Below, piece after piece: positions 1 through 9,324 of a DNA stretch of 53,111 nucleotides. This stretch comes from Planctomycetota bacterium. Lineage in GTDB: Bacteria; Planctomycetota; UBA11346. The stretch spans positions 1 to 53,111 of the forward strand of contig JALHRW010000010.1 in the NCBI GenBank assembly GCA_022841245.1. Direction: 5' to 3'. The notes beneath the pieces are model-generated. The model searched no databases. It was not told where the DNA came from and saw nothing but the letters and a program-made list of their open reading frames with translations. The translations under genes were made by a program, and so were the position numbers. The first letter of the stretch is position 1, and the number at the start of each line of letters is the position of its first letter.

Positions 1-2
1 CG

Positions 3-650
3 CTGTCGCGCCGCCGGCTGGTCGCCGAGGTCGCCTCGGCCGACGGCGGCGGCCTGTACCTGACGGTCAGCGGGCCGGCGGCGGTGCTCGACCAGCGCAG
101 CGCTTACGGCATGCAGCTGGCGCTGTGGCTGCCGGCCCTGGCTTGCGCGCAGGCGTGGACGGCGACAGCCCAGGTGGTGCCACCGCGAGCGACCGCTGAC
201 GCGACCTTGACCCTCGACGCCGCGCTCGGCCTGCCCGGCGATCTCGCCCTGCTCGACTGGGTGCCGACCGAGCTCGTCGCCTGGCTGGCGCAGATGGCGG
301 CGAAGCTGCCGGGATGGGCGGTGGTCGAACCCGAGCCGATCCTGCTGCCGGGCGGTGCGGTGGTGCTGCCCGACCTCGCGCTTGATGATGGCCGCGGGAC
401 GGTGGCCATCGAGCTGTTCCACCGCTGGCATCTCACCCAGCTGCGCAGCCGGCTGGAGCAGCTGCGTTCCGGCGCGCTGCCCGGCCTGCTCATCGGTGTC
501 GATCGCGGGCTGCAGCGGCTGACCGAGGCGCGGCCGCTGCTTGAAGATCCGCTGATCGCCAGCCGCGGCTTCCTCTTCTCCGACCTGCCGGCTCCGCGCG
601 CGCTGCTCGACGCGTTGAAGCGGCTCAGAAACGCAGCGACCCCGGCCTGA
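3..650 (+). CDS. DUF790 (Bax1-like) nuclease, 5' part missing
   Basis: The reading frame is open from the left edge, so the N-terminus lies outside. An internal GTG at 84 is unlikely to be the real start because family-like sequence precedes it (GPAAVLDQRSAYG aligns with the DUF790 block that ends in 'YG'). The later block VVLPDLAL...IELFHRWH looks like the PD-(D/E)XK nuclease core (Asp, then Glu on the next strand), followed by LLIGVDRGL. Family knowledge: DUF790/Bax1 proteins are nucleases often encoded beside an XPB-like helicase and thought to act in DNA repair. A helicase may lie just upstream. The stop codon sits in the loop of a 12-bp hairpin (636-663). Family call fairly sure, function less so. 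Confidence 0.72.
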   Translation: MSRRRLVAEVASADGGGLYLTVSGPAAVLDQRSAYGMQLALWLPALACAQAWTATAQVVPPRATADATLTLDAALGLPGDLALLDWVPTELVAWLAQMAAKLPGWAVVEPEPILLPGGAVVLPDLALDDGRGTVAIELFHRWHLTQLRSRLEQLRSGALPGLLIGVDRGLQRLTEARPLLEDPLIASRGFLFSDLPAPRALLDALKRLRNAATPA

Positions 651-663
651 CGGCCGGGGTCGC
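636..663. terminator. 12-bp hairpin, bidirectional terminator candidate
   Basis: GCGACCCCGGCC (636-647) pairs perfectly with GGCCGGGGTCGC (652-663) around a TGAC loop that contains the stop codon of the DUF790 gene. It lies between two convergent genes. There is no T-run on either side, so it would be a hairpin-only terminator or an RNA 3'-end protector. Confidence 0.6.
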
Positions 664-686
664 AAGCGATCAGCGATCGCGGAAGC

Positions 687-1325
687 TCAGACTCCGAGAG
701 CCCTGGCGAGGGCGCTGAGGAAGTTGCCGAGTCCGATGCTGATGCCGCCGACGCCGGAGGCGACCAGCCCGCTGACGCCGATCAGGATGCCGCAGTACAG
801 CGCGCCGATGGCGATGTTGCCGCCCGAGAGCTCGGCCTTCTCGTCGATGCCCTTGGTCAGCTTGTCCATGACCTTGAAGGTGACGGTGATGGCGAAGCTG
901 GCCACCACGATGGCCACGCCGAGGTTGACGATGCCGGCGATCAGACCGACCACGCCAGCGCTCCAGTCGCCGCCGGCCAGGCTGCCGAGGCCCTTGGTCA
1001 TGCTGTCGATGCCCGAGCCGACCACGCGGGTGTAGCTGATCACTGCGCCGGCTGCGAGCAGTGCGACGGCGATGTTCTTCTTGGCCACCTCGGCCCAGAT
1101 GTCGAGGCCGCCGAGCAGCTTGGAAACGACCTGGAGGCCCTTGGTGATGGCGAAGGCAGCGATACCCAGGCCGACGGCGAACTGGATGATGCCGAGGATC
1201 AGGCCGACCAGCGAACCGATGATGTCCTTGAGGTGGCTGGGCTCGCTCGGAACGGCGATGTCGGCAGCGAAGGCGGCCGTCGCGCAGATGGCGATCAGGG
1301 CGAGTGCGCGGGAGACGTTGGACAT
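687..1325 (-). CDS. Exported membrane protein with two DUF350 repeats
   Basis: 212 residues. Starts at ATG 1325, with GGAG about 9 bases upstream and a signal peptide (ALALIAICATAAFAAD). The rest is two similar halves: GLILGIIQFAVGLGIAAFAITKG...KKNIAVALLAAGA and GLIAGIVNLGVAIVVASFAIT...GGNIAIGALYCGI. Each half has two membrane helices around a central soluble stretch, as in DUF350 (UPF0719). Family function is not established; DUF350 proteins are small inner-membrane proteins. Upstream on the minus strand TTGGCA (1390-1385) and TACAGT (1369-1364), spaced 15, may be its promoter. The longer frame up to 1748 runs antisense through yhcH and is not used. Confidence 0.75.
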   Translation of the reverse strand: MSNVSRALALIAICATAAFAADIAVPSEPSHLKDIIGSLVGLILGIIQFAVGLGIAAFAITKGLQVVSKLLGGLDIWAEVAKKNIAVALLAAGAVISYTRVVGSGIDSMTKGLGSLAGGDWSAGVVGLIAGIVNLGVAIVVASFAITVTFKVMDKLTKGIDEKAELSGGNIAIGALYCGILIGVSGLVASGVGGISIGLGNFLSALARALGV

Positions 1326-1416
1326 GGCAGGAGGCTCCGGGGAGGAGGTGGGTGAGGGTGCGGACTGTATGATGCACCCTGACTTGCCAAGACCCATCCC
1401 GCACACCTCTACATCT

Positions 1417-1872
1417 TCAAGAACAGGACACCTTGACGACGCATTTCCTGAACGCGGCCGGCGTGTCGGCCAGCAGGCAGCACGGCTTGTGCGCTTCCAT
1501 CGGTGCGAAGATGGCGAAGTGCCCAGGTGGGACGACGAGCTGCTGCGAAGCCTTCGGCTCGGGGTGGAACCACAGGTCTGGGCCGGCCGCCTGGCCCGGC
1601 TCGACTCCGGCCGCCGGGCACCAGCCCATGCGCTCGCCGCCGCTGATGGCGTACTGGATGTCGAGATAGCGCTGGTGGCTCTCGAACTTCCTCGTTGCCG
1701 GAGCGGCGGTGATGCCGGATTCGATGATGGCGTGGATGTTCTCGCCATCGATCGCCAGCTTGCCGTCGACGACCTTGGTCCAGTCCTGCGCTGCCAGCCA
1801 GTCGAAGGCCGGCTTCAGGCGTGGATGCAGCAAATGGTACCGGGTGCGGTTGGCGAGGAGGTCGAGGATCAT
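1417..1872 (-). CDS. YhcH/YjgK/YiaL family protein (DUF386)
   Basis: 151 residues from ATG 1872. The sequence has the family layout: an N-terminal helix LDLLANRTRYHLLHPRLK, then a double-stranded beta-helix with ESHQRYLDIQYAISGGERMGW, the PxxFAIFAPMEAHKP metal-site segment and a terminal VVKVS strand. His in ESHQRY and Glu/His in PMEAHKP are the usual metal ligands. Relatives (NanQ, YiaL) act as sugar anomerases or related cupin-like enzymes in sialic acid and other sugar use; no such pathway is seen nearby, so the substrate is unknown. It is divergent from mltA, with 144 bases between. Confidence 0.8.
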   Translation of the reverse strand: MILDLLANRTRYHLLHPRLKPAFDWLAAQDWTKVVDGKLAIDGENIHAIIESGITAAPATRKFESHQRYLDIQYAISGGERMGWCPAAGVEPGQAAGPDLWFHPEPKASQQLVVPPGHFAIFAPMEAHKPCCLLADTPAAFRKCVVKVSCS

Positions 1873-2016
1873 GGCAACAGCAGAATGGCCGAGGGTGAGA
1901 ATGGAAGCGGACGGAGGGCAACGCGCATGCGGACAACATGGAGGCTGCGTTCGCTGGCGGCCTGCTCGGGCGCCGGCCAACTGGCATTCCTGGAGTCCGC
2001 GGCATGCTGCCACGCC

Positions 2017-3192
2017 ATGCTCCGCGCCCTCGCTCTCGCCGCTGCCGCCCTCCTCCTCGTCCCCGTCGCCGGCTGCAAGAACCGCACCAAGCCGGTGACC
2101 CAGACCCCGAACTACGCTGCCGAGCTGCCCGAAGGCCAGCCTGCCCTGCGCGAGGTCGACACAGCGACTCTGCCGCCGTTCCGCCTCACCCCGGCCGAGC
2201 GCTCGGCCCTGCAGCAGGGCATCGTCTACAGCCAGGCCTTCCTCTCCAAGCCGTCGTCGGTCGTGCGCTTCCCCAAGGAGCTGCCGATCACCCGCGATCT
2301 GGTCCAGGCGTCGCTCTCCGACCTCGCCAAGCTGCTGGCGACCGCCAGCGACGACGAGCTCGACCGCGCCATCCGCACGCGCTACCGCGCCTTCATGTCG
2401 GTGGGCTGGGACGGCAAGGGCGGCGTGCTGCTGTCCGGCTACTACACCCCGATCCTGGCGGCGAGCTGGAATCGCGAAGGGCCGTACCAGTACCCGGTCT
2501 ACAGCAAGCCGGCCCAGCTGGTCGGCGGCTCGGTGGAAAAACAGGCGTCATGGAAGCGCCTCGACGGGACCCTCATGCCCTGCCCGTCCTACGCCGAGCT
2601 CGAAGCCAGCGGCCAGCTCAAGGGCCGCGAACTGGCCTGGCTGACCGACCCTTTCGACGCCTACAACGTGCGCGTGCAGGGCTCGGCGAAGATCCGCCTG
2701 CCTGACGGCAAGGTCGCCGACATCGGCTACGCCGGCACCACCGGCCACGAGTATGTCTCGATCGGCAAGATGATGGTCGCTGACGGGAAGATCGCTCCCG
2801 ACAAGCTGTCGGCCCAGAGCATGCGCGCGTACTTCGCCGCCCATCCCGAGGAGCTTGCGATCTACGCGGCCAAGAATCCGCGCGGCATCTTCTTCGCTGT
2901 CACCAGCGGCGGGCCGTTCGGCTCGCTCGGCCAGCCGGTCACCACCGACGTGACGGTGGCGACCAACAAGCAGATCTTCCCGCCAGCCGCCGCCATGCTG
3001 GTGCAGACCACGGTGGTCGGCGCCAACGGCAAGGTCGAGCCGTACACCGCCCTGCGCCTCGACCAGGACACCGGCGGTGCGATGCGCGCTCCGGGCCGGG
3101 CCGACCTGTACATGGGGGTGGGCGAGGCAGCCGGACTGCGCTCCGGTGGGCAGTGGTACGAAGGCCGGATGTGGTACCTGGTCCTGAAGTGA
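2017..3192 (+). CDS. mltA: Membrane-bound lytic murein transglycosylase A
   Basis: 391 residues from ATG 2017. Lipoprotein signal peptide ending VAGC, so it is predicted to be lipid-anchored in the periplasm. The MltA beta-barrel (SGYYTPILAAS, YPVYSKP, ELAWLTDPFDAYNVRVQGSAKIRLPDG) is followed by the 3D domain (ALRLDQDTGGAMRAPGRADLYMGVGEAAG), whose Asp in RADLYMG corresponds to the catalytic acid of E. coli MltA. It cleaves the MurNAc-GlcNAc bond of peptidoglycan, forming 1,6-anhydroMurNAc. The presence of an MltA implies a peptidoglycan wall. The frame is open upstream to 1072, but only the part from the signal peptide is homologous. queE follows after 7 bases. Confidence 0.93.
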   Translation: MLRALALAAAALLLVPVAGCKNRTKPVTQTPNYAAELPEGQPALREVDTATLPPFRLTPAERSALQQGIVYSQAFLSKPSSVVRFPKELPITRDLVQASLSDLAKLLATASDDELDRAIRTRYRAFMSVGWDGKGGVLLSGYYTPILAASWNREGPYQYPVYSKPAQLVGGSVEKQASWKRLDGTLMPCPSYAELEASGQLKGRELAWLTDPFDAYNVRVQGSAKIRLPDGKVADIGYAGTTGHEYVSIGKMMVADGKIAPDKLSAQSMRAYFAAHPEELAIYAAKNPRGIFFAVTSGGPFGSLGQPVTTDVTVATNKQIFPPAAAMLVQTTVVGANGKVEPYTALRLDQDTGGAMRAPGRADLYMGVGEAAGLRSGGQWYEGRMWYLVLK

Positions 3193-3199
3193 CCCTTCA

Positions 3200-3823
3200 G
3201 TGACCTATCGGGTCAAAGAGGTCTTCGGTCCGACCATCCAGGGCGAAGGCCTGCATGCCGGCATGGCGTGCATGTTCCTGCGGCTGGCCGGCTGCAACGC
3301 CTGGGATGGACGCCCTGAGACCCGCGCCGCTTCGGCCTGCCCGTACTGCGACACCGACTTTCGCGGCGGCGAGCCGATGACGCTGGATGCGATCATGGCC
3401 CGGCTCGGGTCGCAGCCTGCCATGGGCTGCGTCCTCTCCGGCGGCGAACCGTTGCTGCAGGCTGACGCCGCCCTGCTGGCGACGCTCGGGTCCGCCTTCA
3501 CCTGGGTCGACGTCGAAACCAACGGCACCCGATCGTGCCCGCCGCGCCCGACCAACGTCTTCGTCTCGTGCAGCCCGAAGGCGGTCGCCGGCCAGCCGGT
3601 GTTGGTCGAGCCGGACTGGTGGAAGGTGCTGATCCCGGCCCAGGAAGCGTTCATCGATCGCGCCCTGGCCAGCGGCAAACCGGTATTCGTCCAGCCGGTG
3701 TGCCCGGATGGCGGGCCAGCAGGCGAGGGCTACGCCAGGAATCTGAAGCGCTGCGTGCAGCTGTGCGTGGAGCGCGGCTGCCGCCTCAGCCTGCAGCTGC
3801 ACAAGTACGCCGGCGTGCCCTGA
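3200..3823 (+). CDS. queE: 7-carboxy-7-deazaguanine synthase (radical SAM)
   Basis: 207 residues from GTG 3200, 7 bases after mltA. Makes the deazapurine core of queuosine/preQ0 from 6-carboxy-tetrahydropterin. The N-terminus VFGPTIQGEGLHAG is diagnostic. The cluster cysteines are C32, C47 and C50, giving CX14CX2C rather than the usual CX3CX2C; this expanded loop is known from the Burkholderia type of QueE. Further blocks are VLSGGEPLLQ, VDVETNGT (substrate/SAM site) and FVSCSPK. No queC, queD or queF is in the window. It converges with the kinase at 3828, four bases apart. Confidence 0.93.
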   Translation: MTYRVKEVFGPTIQGEGLHAGMACMFLRLAGCNAWDGRPETRAASACPYCDTDFRGGEPMTLDAIMARLGSQPAMGCVLSGGEPLLQADAALLATLGSAFTWVDVETNGTRSCPPRPTNVFVSCSPKAVAGQPVLVEPDWWKVLIPAQEAFIDRALASGKPVFVQPVCPDGGPAGEGYARNLKRCVQLCVERGCRLSLQLHKYAGVP

Positions 3824-3827
3824 TCGG

Positions 3828-4910
<1,083 letters not shown>

Positions 4911-4939
4911 GGCGGCCGATCCTGGAGGGCGGGAGCGCT

Positions 4940-5674
4940 TTGCCAACGCACTTGCCTGCCTACAACCCCGGCGTGAGCGTTCCCAACGAGACCCGCCTGG
5001 AGTTCGCCGAGCGCGTGCTGGGCCACCGCTTCGCCAACCCCGACCTGCTGCTGCAGGGCTGCACGCACGCCAGCCGGCTGGGCGCCCAGGCCACTCCCGA
5101 GGACCGTCGGCGCAGCGCCAACGAGCGCATGGAATTCCTCGGCGACGCGGTGCTGGGCGCCGCGGTTGCCATCGCCGTCTATCGGCGGAACCAGCAGGCC
5201 GACGAGGGCTGGTTGTCGCGCGCCAAGTCCAACCTGGTGTCGCGGGCCACGCTCGCCCGGGTGTGCGAGCGTATCGGTCTGCTGACCCATGCCGTGATCG
5301 GCGGCCAGGTCGGCCCCGAGCCGCCCGATTCGGTCAAAGCCAACCTGGTCGAAGGGGTCATCGGCGCGATCTTCCTCGATGGCGGCTGGGAGCCAGCGGT
5401 CCGGGTGGTCGATCGTCTGCTGGAGGCGGAACTGTCTGACCGCACTCAAGGTGACGCCGATCCGCGCATGGCGCTGCAGGAATGGTCGCTGGCGACGAAC
5501 CAGAAGCTGCCGGTCTACGCCTGCGTACGCAACGGCGGCACCGACCATGCGCCCGAGTACCGTGCCACGGTGACCGTCGGAGAGCGCTGCGAGGCCGGTA
5601 CCGGCGTGAGCCGCAAGAAGGCCGAGGCGGCCGCGGCTAGCGCCATGCTCGCGGCGATCCGTCCGCAGGCTTGA
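4940..5674 (+). CDS. rnc: Ribonuclease III
   Basis: 244 residues from TTG 4940; GGGAG lies 5 bases upstream, so TTG is preferred over GTG 4973, which has no ribosome site. The RNase III signature NERMEFLGDAVLG (residues 61-73, metal-binding Glu65 and Asp69) is followed by the second acidic site in ANLVEGVIGAIFLDGG. The C-terminal double-stranded RNA-binding domain runs from MALQEWSLATNQKLPVY to SRKKAEAAAASAMLAAI. It cleaves double-stranded RNA, including rRNA precursors, and this window has a linked rRNA operon for it to process. It is convergent with the hybrid kinase at 5676. Confidence 0.95.
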   Translation: MPTHLPAYNPGVSVPNETRLEFAERVLGHRFANPDLLLQGCTHASRLGAQATPEDRRRSANERMEFLGDAVLGAAVAIAVYRRNQQADEGWLSRAKSNLVSRATLARVCERIGLLTHAVIGGQVGPEPPDSVKANLVEGVIGAIFLDGGWEPAVRVVDRLLEAELSDRTQGDADPRMALQEWSLATNQKLPVYACVRNGGTDHAPEYRATVTVGERCEAGTGVSRKKAEAAAASAMLAAIRPQA

Positions 5675-5675
5675 G

Positions 5676-7913
5676 TCAGCCGGCGGCCAAGGCGCGCGCC
5701 ACCGCCGCGGCGAGATCGTCGCTGCGGAACGGCTTCTGCAGGAATCCGGCGGCGCCGCTGGCGAACAGGCCGTCGGCCCGTGCCCCGTGCAGGTTGTAAC
5801 CCGACATCAGCAGGATGCGCAGATCGGGATGGATACGGCGCAGTTCCGCGAAGAGGTCGACGCCGGACATGCCCGGCATGACCAGGTCGAGCAGCACCAG
5901 ATCCGGCCGCTGGCGTCGGGAGGCGGAGAGGGCGGCGATGTGGTCGGCGGCGGACTCCACCACCCAGCCACGATCGGCCAGGGCTGCCGCCACCGTTTCG
6001 CGGATCGCGGGTTCGTCGTCGATGATCAGGATCCGCTGACCGGCGCCGGTCGGGGCGATCATGCGGGTGTCCTCGGGATGGGCCGGGCGCAGAGGCAGAT
6101 ACAGTGTGAACACCGAGCCATGGCCGGTCTCGCTGTCGACCGTCACCGCGCCAGCATGGCCCGAGGCGGCGGCGAAGACCGAGGCCAGCCCAAGGCCTGA
6201 GCCCTTGCCCGGCCCCTTGGTGGTGAAGAACGGCTCGAAGATGCGGTCGAGGATATCGGGCGAAATGCCGCAGCCGGTGTCGGTGACGCTGATCGCCACA
6301 TGCGTGCCTGCCTCGATCACGCCGAGCGAGCAACGGCAGGGCGGCAGAGCGCTGAGTTCGGCCTGCGACATGGTGATGCGCAATTGGCCGCCCGAGGGCA
6401 TGGCGTCGCGAGCATTGATGCACAGGTTCAGGACCGCGCTCTGCACCTGGGAGGGATCGCCCTTCATCCACAGGGGGGTGGTCGGCACCTCGATGCGCAG
6501 GTCGATCAGGCGGTCGATGGTGTGTTCGAGAATCGACGCGGCCTGATGCACGGTGGCGACGACGTCGAATGCCACGGTCTGGCCCTGCCCCTTCCGTCCG
6601 AAGGCGAGCAGCTTCTGGGTCAGCTCGGCGGCGCGCGAGGCCGAAGCCGTGATCATCTCGGTCCAACGCAGGCAGCGGGCATCCAGCGGCAGGCGGGCCA
6701 GCAGGTCGGCCCCGCCCATGATCCCGCCAAGGAGGTTGTTGAAATCGTGGGCGATGCCGCCTGCGAGCTGGCCGATGGCGTCCATCTTGCGCGCATGGTG
6801 CAGCTGCCGTTGCAGGGCGTACTCCTGGGTGACGTCGCGGAACACCAGCACGACGCCGGTGATGCGGCCGTCGGGCAGGCGGATCGGCGCCCCGCTGTCG
6901 GCGATCTGCAGGCGCGAGCCGTCGCGGCGCACCAGTGCGGTATGGTTGGCCAGGCCGATGACATTGCCCTCGCGCAGCACGCGCTCGACCGGGCTCTGCA
7001 CGCGGTGGCCGGTATCGGCGTGGACGATACGGAAGATCTCGTCGACCGGCCGGCCGAGGGCATCGCGGTCGCTAAATCCGGTCAGCTGCTGGGCCACCGG
7101 GTTCATCCGCACGACCAGTCCCTTGGCATCGCTGGCGATCACGCCATCGCCGATCGAGTCGAGGGTGATGCGCAGGTCGCGCTCGGCGACTAACCGCGGG
7201 GTCACTTCGATGAAGAACGCCGCCGCCCGGCGTTCTGGCACAGGGAACAGCCAGACATCGAAGAATCCGTCGATGCGGCCATCCTGATAGGGGATGCCGT
7301 CGAGGCGGAAAGGCGGCGCCTGGCCGAGGGCGACGGCTCGGTAGCGCGCAGGGAGGTTGTGCTTCACCGTGTCGGGGAAGGCCTCCTCGATCGGCTTGCC
7401 GATCAGCCGCCCGGTAGCGATGCCGGTGAAGCGGTCGGCGGCCGGGTTGGCCGCGACCAGCACCAGCTGACCGTCCGCGCGCGCTTCCCAGAGATGCAGA
7501 CCCATCGGCGCCTGCGCCAGCACCGCATCCAGGCTGCCTTCGGCGCTGCTGACCCGCTGTTGCAGCCGCTTCGTCTCGGTGATGTCGCGGGCGACGCCGA
7601 TGACCTGGCCGTCGGGAGAGATCGAGAGGTTCCACGACAGCCACACCCAGTCGCCCGAACAGGTGCAGTAGCGGTTCTCGAACGCCACCATGGCTTCGCC
7701 GCTATGCAGCCGCGCGCGGGCGGCGAGCGAGGCGGCATGGTCATCCTGATGGATCAGTTCCAGCATCGGGCGGCCAAGCAGACGCTCGAGCGGCCAGCCC
7801 AGCACCCTGGTCCATGCTGGATTCGCCAGGATGAAGGCCCCATCGCGATCGACCACGCACATCGGGTCGAGGGCATGATCGAACAGCAGCTGCAGGTGGT
7901 TGCTACCGCTCAT
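5676..7913 (-). CDS. Hybrid histidine kinase: PAS-PAS-PAS-HisKA-HATPase-REC
   Basis: 745 residues, no membrane helix, so cytoplasmic. Three PAS domains fill roughly residues 5-370 (for example MCVVDRDGAFILANPAWTRVLGW near the start). The dimerisation/phosphoacceptor motif is GGIAHDFNNLLGGIMGG. The ATPase has the N-box CINARDAMPSGG, G1 VTDTGCGIS, F-box FEPFFTTK and G2 GSGLGLA. The receiver near the C-terminus has IIDDEPAIRE and the phospho-Asp in LVLLDLVMPGMSG, with Lys in QKPF. Signal and output are unknown; no response regulator is adjacent. Promoter at 7935-7963, with GGAGAGG near the start. Confidence 0.93.
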   Translation of the reverse strand: MSGSNHLQLLFDHALDPMCVVDRDGAFILANPAWTRVLGWPLERLLGRPMLELIHQDDHAASLAARARLHSGEAMVAFENRYCTCSGDWVWLSWNLSISPDGQVIGVARDITETKRLQQRVSSAEGSLDAVLAQAPMGLHLWEARADGQLVLVAANPAADRFTGIATGRLIGKPIEEAFPDTVKHNLPARYRAVALGQAPPFRLDGIPYQDGRIDGFFDVWLFPVPERRAAAFFIEVTPRLVAERDLRITLDSIGDGVIASDAKGLVVRMNPVAQQLTGFSDRDALGRPVDEIFRIVHADTGHRVQSPVERVLREGNVIGLANHTALVRRDGSRLQIADSGAPIRLPDGRITGVVLVFRDVTQEYALQRQLHHARKMDAIGQLAGGIAHDFNNLLGGIMGGADLLARLPLDARCLRWTEMITASASRAAELTQKLLAFGRKGQGQTVAFDVVATVHQAASILEHTIDRLIDLRIEVPTTPLWMKGDPSQVQSAVLNLCINARDAMPSGGQLRITMSQAELSALPPCRCSLGVIEAGTHVAISVTDTGCGISPDILDRIFEPFFTTKGPGKGSGLGLASVFAAASGHAGAVTVDSETGHGSVFTLYLPLRPAHPEDTRMIAPTGAGQRILIIDDEPAIRETVAAALADRGWVVESAADHIAALSASRRQRPDLVLLDLVMPGMSGVDLFAELRRIHPDLRILLMSGYNLHGARADGLFASGAAGFLQKPFRSDDLAAAVARALAAG

Positions 7914-7934
7914 ACGACAGACCTCTCCAAAGGT

Positions 7935-7963
7935 AGCCTAGCCGAGCGTTACGGCCAGAACAA
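7935..7963 (-). promoter_or_regulatory. Sigma-70-type promoter for the hybrid kinase
   Basis: On the minus strand TTGTTC (7963-7958), 17 bases, TAGGCT (7940-7935). The start codon at 7913 follows after a 21-base gap that includes a Shine-Dalgarno-like GGAGAGG. The -10 matches the TAGNNT type seen at other genes here. Confidence 0.5.
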
Positions 7964-7986
7964 CCAGCTGATCGGGCAGGGTAGAG

Positions 7987-8577
7987 TCAGGCCATGCGCT
8001 CGCGGCGCAGTTGCCAGCTGGCCAGCGCCCCGCCGAGGAAGCCGCCGAGGTGCATCTGCCAGGAGATCAGTTGCGCCTTGTTGGCAGAGGTGGGGAGCAT
8101 GCCGGGAACCAGGCCCGACAGCAGCACGCCAACCGGGATGGCGAGCAGGAATGCGCCCCAGCTACGGCGGAAGATGCCGTTGAAGACCAGGAATCCGACC
8201 AAGCCGAAGACGATGCCGCTGGCGCCGATGTGCGGGATGCCGGCTGGAGCGATCAGCCAGGTCAGACCGGCCGAGACCAGTGCGCTGTAGAGCACGGCGA
8301 GGCCGGTCAGCCCCTGGCTGTACCAGCAGCTGAGCAGTCCGAGGATGAGCAGACCGAGGCTGTTGCTGGCGAGGTGGTGGATGTCGCCGTGCAGGATGTG
8401 GCAGCCGAGGATGCCCCACAGGCCATGCGTGGTACGGGGCATCAGCCCGAGCCACCCGGCCAGCCAGATGTCCATCGTACGCAGGATGACATCGACGACG
8501 AAGACCAGCCAGAGGAACCCCAGCCACGTGGTGACGAGGATCAGGCTTGAGGTCTGCTTGGTTCCACTCTGGGCCAT
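7987..8577 (-). CDS. Rhomboid family intramembrane serine protease
   Basis: 196 residues with about six membrane helices. Catalytic Ser120 is in HIGASGIVFG and His176 in SWQMHLGGFLGG, the Ser-His dyad of active rhomboids. The oxyanion-side segment HHLASNS is also present. Rhomboids cut membrane-spanning helices of client proteins within the bilayer. At 196 residues it is a minimal bacterial form without an extra cytoplasmic domain. It is on the same strand as the hybrid kinase, 73 bases upstream of it, and separated from ompA by the hairpin at 8592-8621. Substrates cannot be inferred. Confidence 0.9.
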   Translation of the reverse strand: MAQSGTKQTSSLILVTTWLGFLWLVFVVDVILRTMDIWLAGWLGLMPRTTHGLWGILGCHILHGDIHHLASNSLGLLILGLLSCWYSQGLTGLAVLYSALVSAGLTWLIAPAGIPHIGASGIVFGLVGFLVFNGIFRRSWGAFLLAIPVGVLLSGLVPGMLPTSANKAQLISWQMHLGGFLGGALASWQLRRERMA

Positions 8578-8591
8578 GGTCGGTCAACGAA

Positions 8592-8621
8592 ACAGGCCGG
8601 GCGCATACGCGCCCGGCCTGT
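8592..8621 (-). terminator. 13-bp perfect hairpin after the OmpA gene
   Basis: ACAGGCCGGGCGC pairs perfectly with GCGCCCGGCCTGT around an ATAC loop. It lies 20 bases beyond the OmpA-lipoprotein stop and before the rhomboid gene on the same strand. No clear T-tract follows, so termination would rest on the hairpin itself. Confidence 0.6.
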
Positions 8622-8641
8622 GGGATTCGTTCTCTGCGCGG

Positions 8642-9280
8642 TTACTTGGCCGGCGGGATGACGACGATCTCGACGCGGCGGTTCTTCTGCTTGTTCTCGT
8701 TCGAGGAGTTGGCGACGACCGGGCGCTGATCGGCGTAGCCGGCGATGCCGAGCTGCTTGGCAGCGATGCCGCGGCCTTCGAGGTAGAGCAGCACTTCGCG
8801 GGCGCGACCGGTGGAGAGGTCCCAGTTGTCGGCCCAGGTTCCCTTCGAGCGGGTGATCTTCTGGTCGTCGGTGTGGCCGACCACGCGGACATCGTGACCC
8901 GGGAAGCGATCCTTGATCACCGCCACGGCCTTGTTGAGCGAAGCCTTGGCCGAGGCGTTGAGGGTCGCCGAGCCGCTCTTGAACAGGACTTCGCTTTCGA
9001 TCGAGAGCACGACCTCGATCGGGCGGCCAGTGACGTCGAAGTCGCCACCGACTTCCTTCTGGATGTTGCCCAGCGACGACTTCCCGTCGCCCTGCTGCTT
9101 GATCTTGCTGACCTCGTTGGCGTTCTTGTTGTAGAGCTCGTTTTCCAGTTCGGCGATCTGGCGCTGGTACTCGTCGATCTCGACATCCTTGTAGCCGAGT
9201 TCACGTTCGTCGCCGCAACCGGCGAGGGAGAGGGCCGCGAAGGCGGCGAGGCCGAGGACGAGGGGGCGCAGGTGGCTCAT
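8642..9280 (-). CDS. OmpA-family peptidoglycan-binding lipoprotein
   Basis: 212 residues from ATG 9280. Lipobox LAGC, then a charged coiled-coil stretch (IDEYQRQIAELENELYNKN) and a C-terminal OmpA domain: VLFKSGSATLN, VVGHTDD (Asp contacting diaminopimelate), DLSTGRAREV, GYADQRPV and KNRRVEIVV (binding Arg). It should tether the outer membrane to peptidoglycan in a Pal-like way, though the domain carries an insert after HTDD compared with Pal. No tol genes are adjacent. Its promoter (9288-9316) ends 7 bases before the ATG, so the mRNA is probably leaderless. Confidence 0.9.
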   Translation of the reverse strand: MSHLRPLVLGLAAFAALSLAGCGDERELGYKDVEIDEYQRQIAELENELYNKNANEVSKIKQQGDGKSSLGNIQKEVGGDFDVTGRPIEVVLSIESEVLFKSGSATLNASAKASLNKAVAVIKDRFPGHDVRVVGHTDDQKITRSKGTWADNWDLSTGRAREVLLYLEGRGIAAKQLGIAGYADQRPVVANSSNENKQKNRRVEIVVIPPAK

Positions 9281-9287
9281 GGGACGG

Positions 9288-9316
9288 GATTTAAGCGGAC
9301 CGGGAAGGGTTGGCAA
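9288..9316 (-). promoter_or_regulatory. Promoter of the OmpA lipoprotein, probably leaderless
   Basis: Minus strand: TTGCCA (9316-9311), 17 bases, TAAATC (9293-9288). The ATG is at 9280, only 7 bases after the -10, so transcription would begin at or next to the start codon. No Shine-Dalgarno sequence is present. Confidence 0.55.
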
Positions 9317-9324
9317 GAACACGC

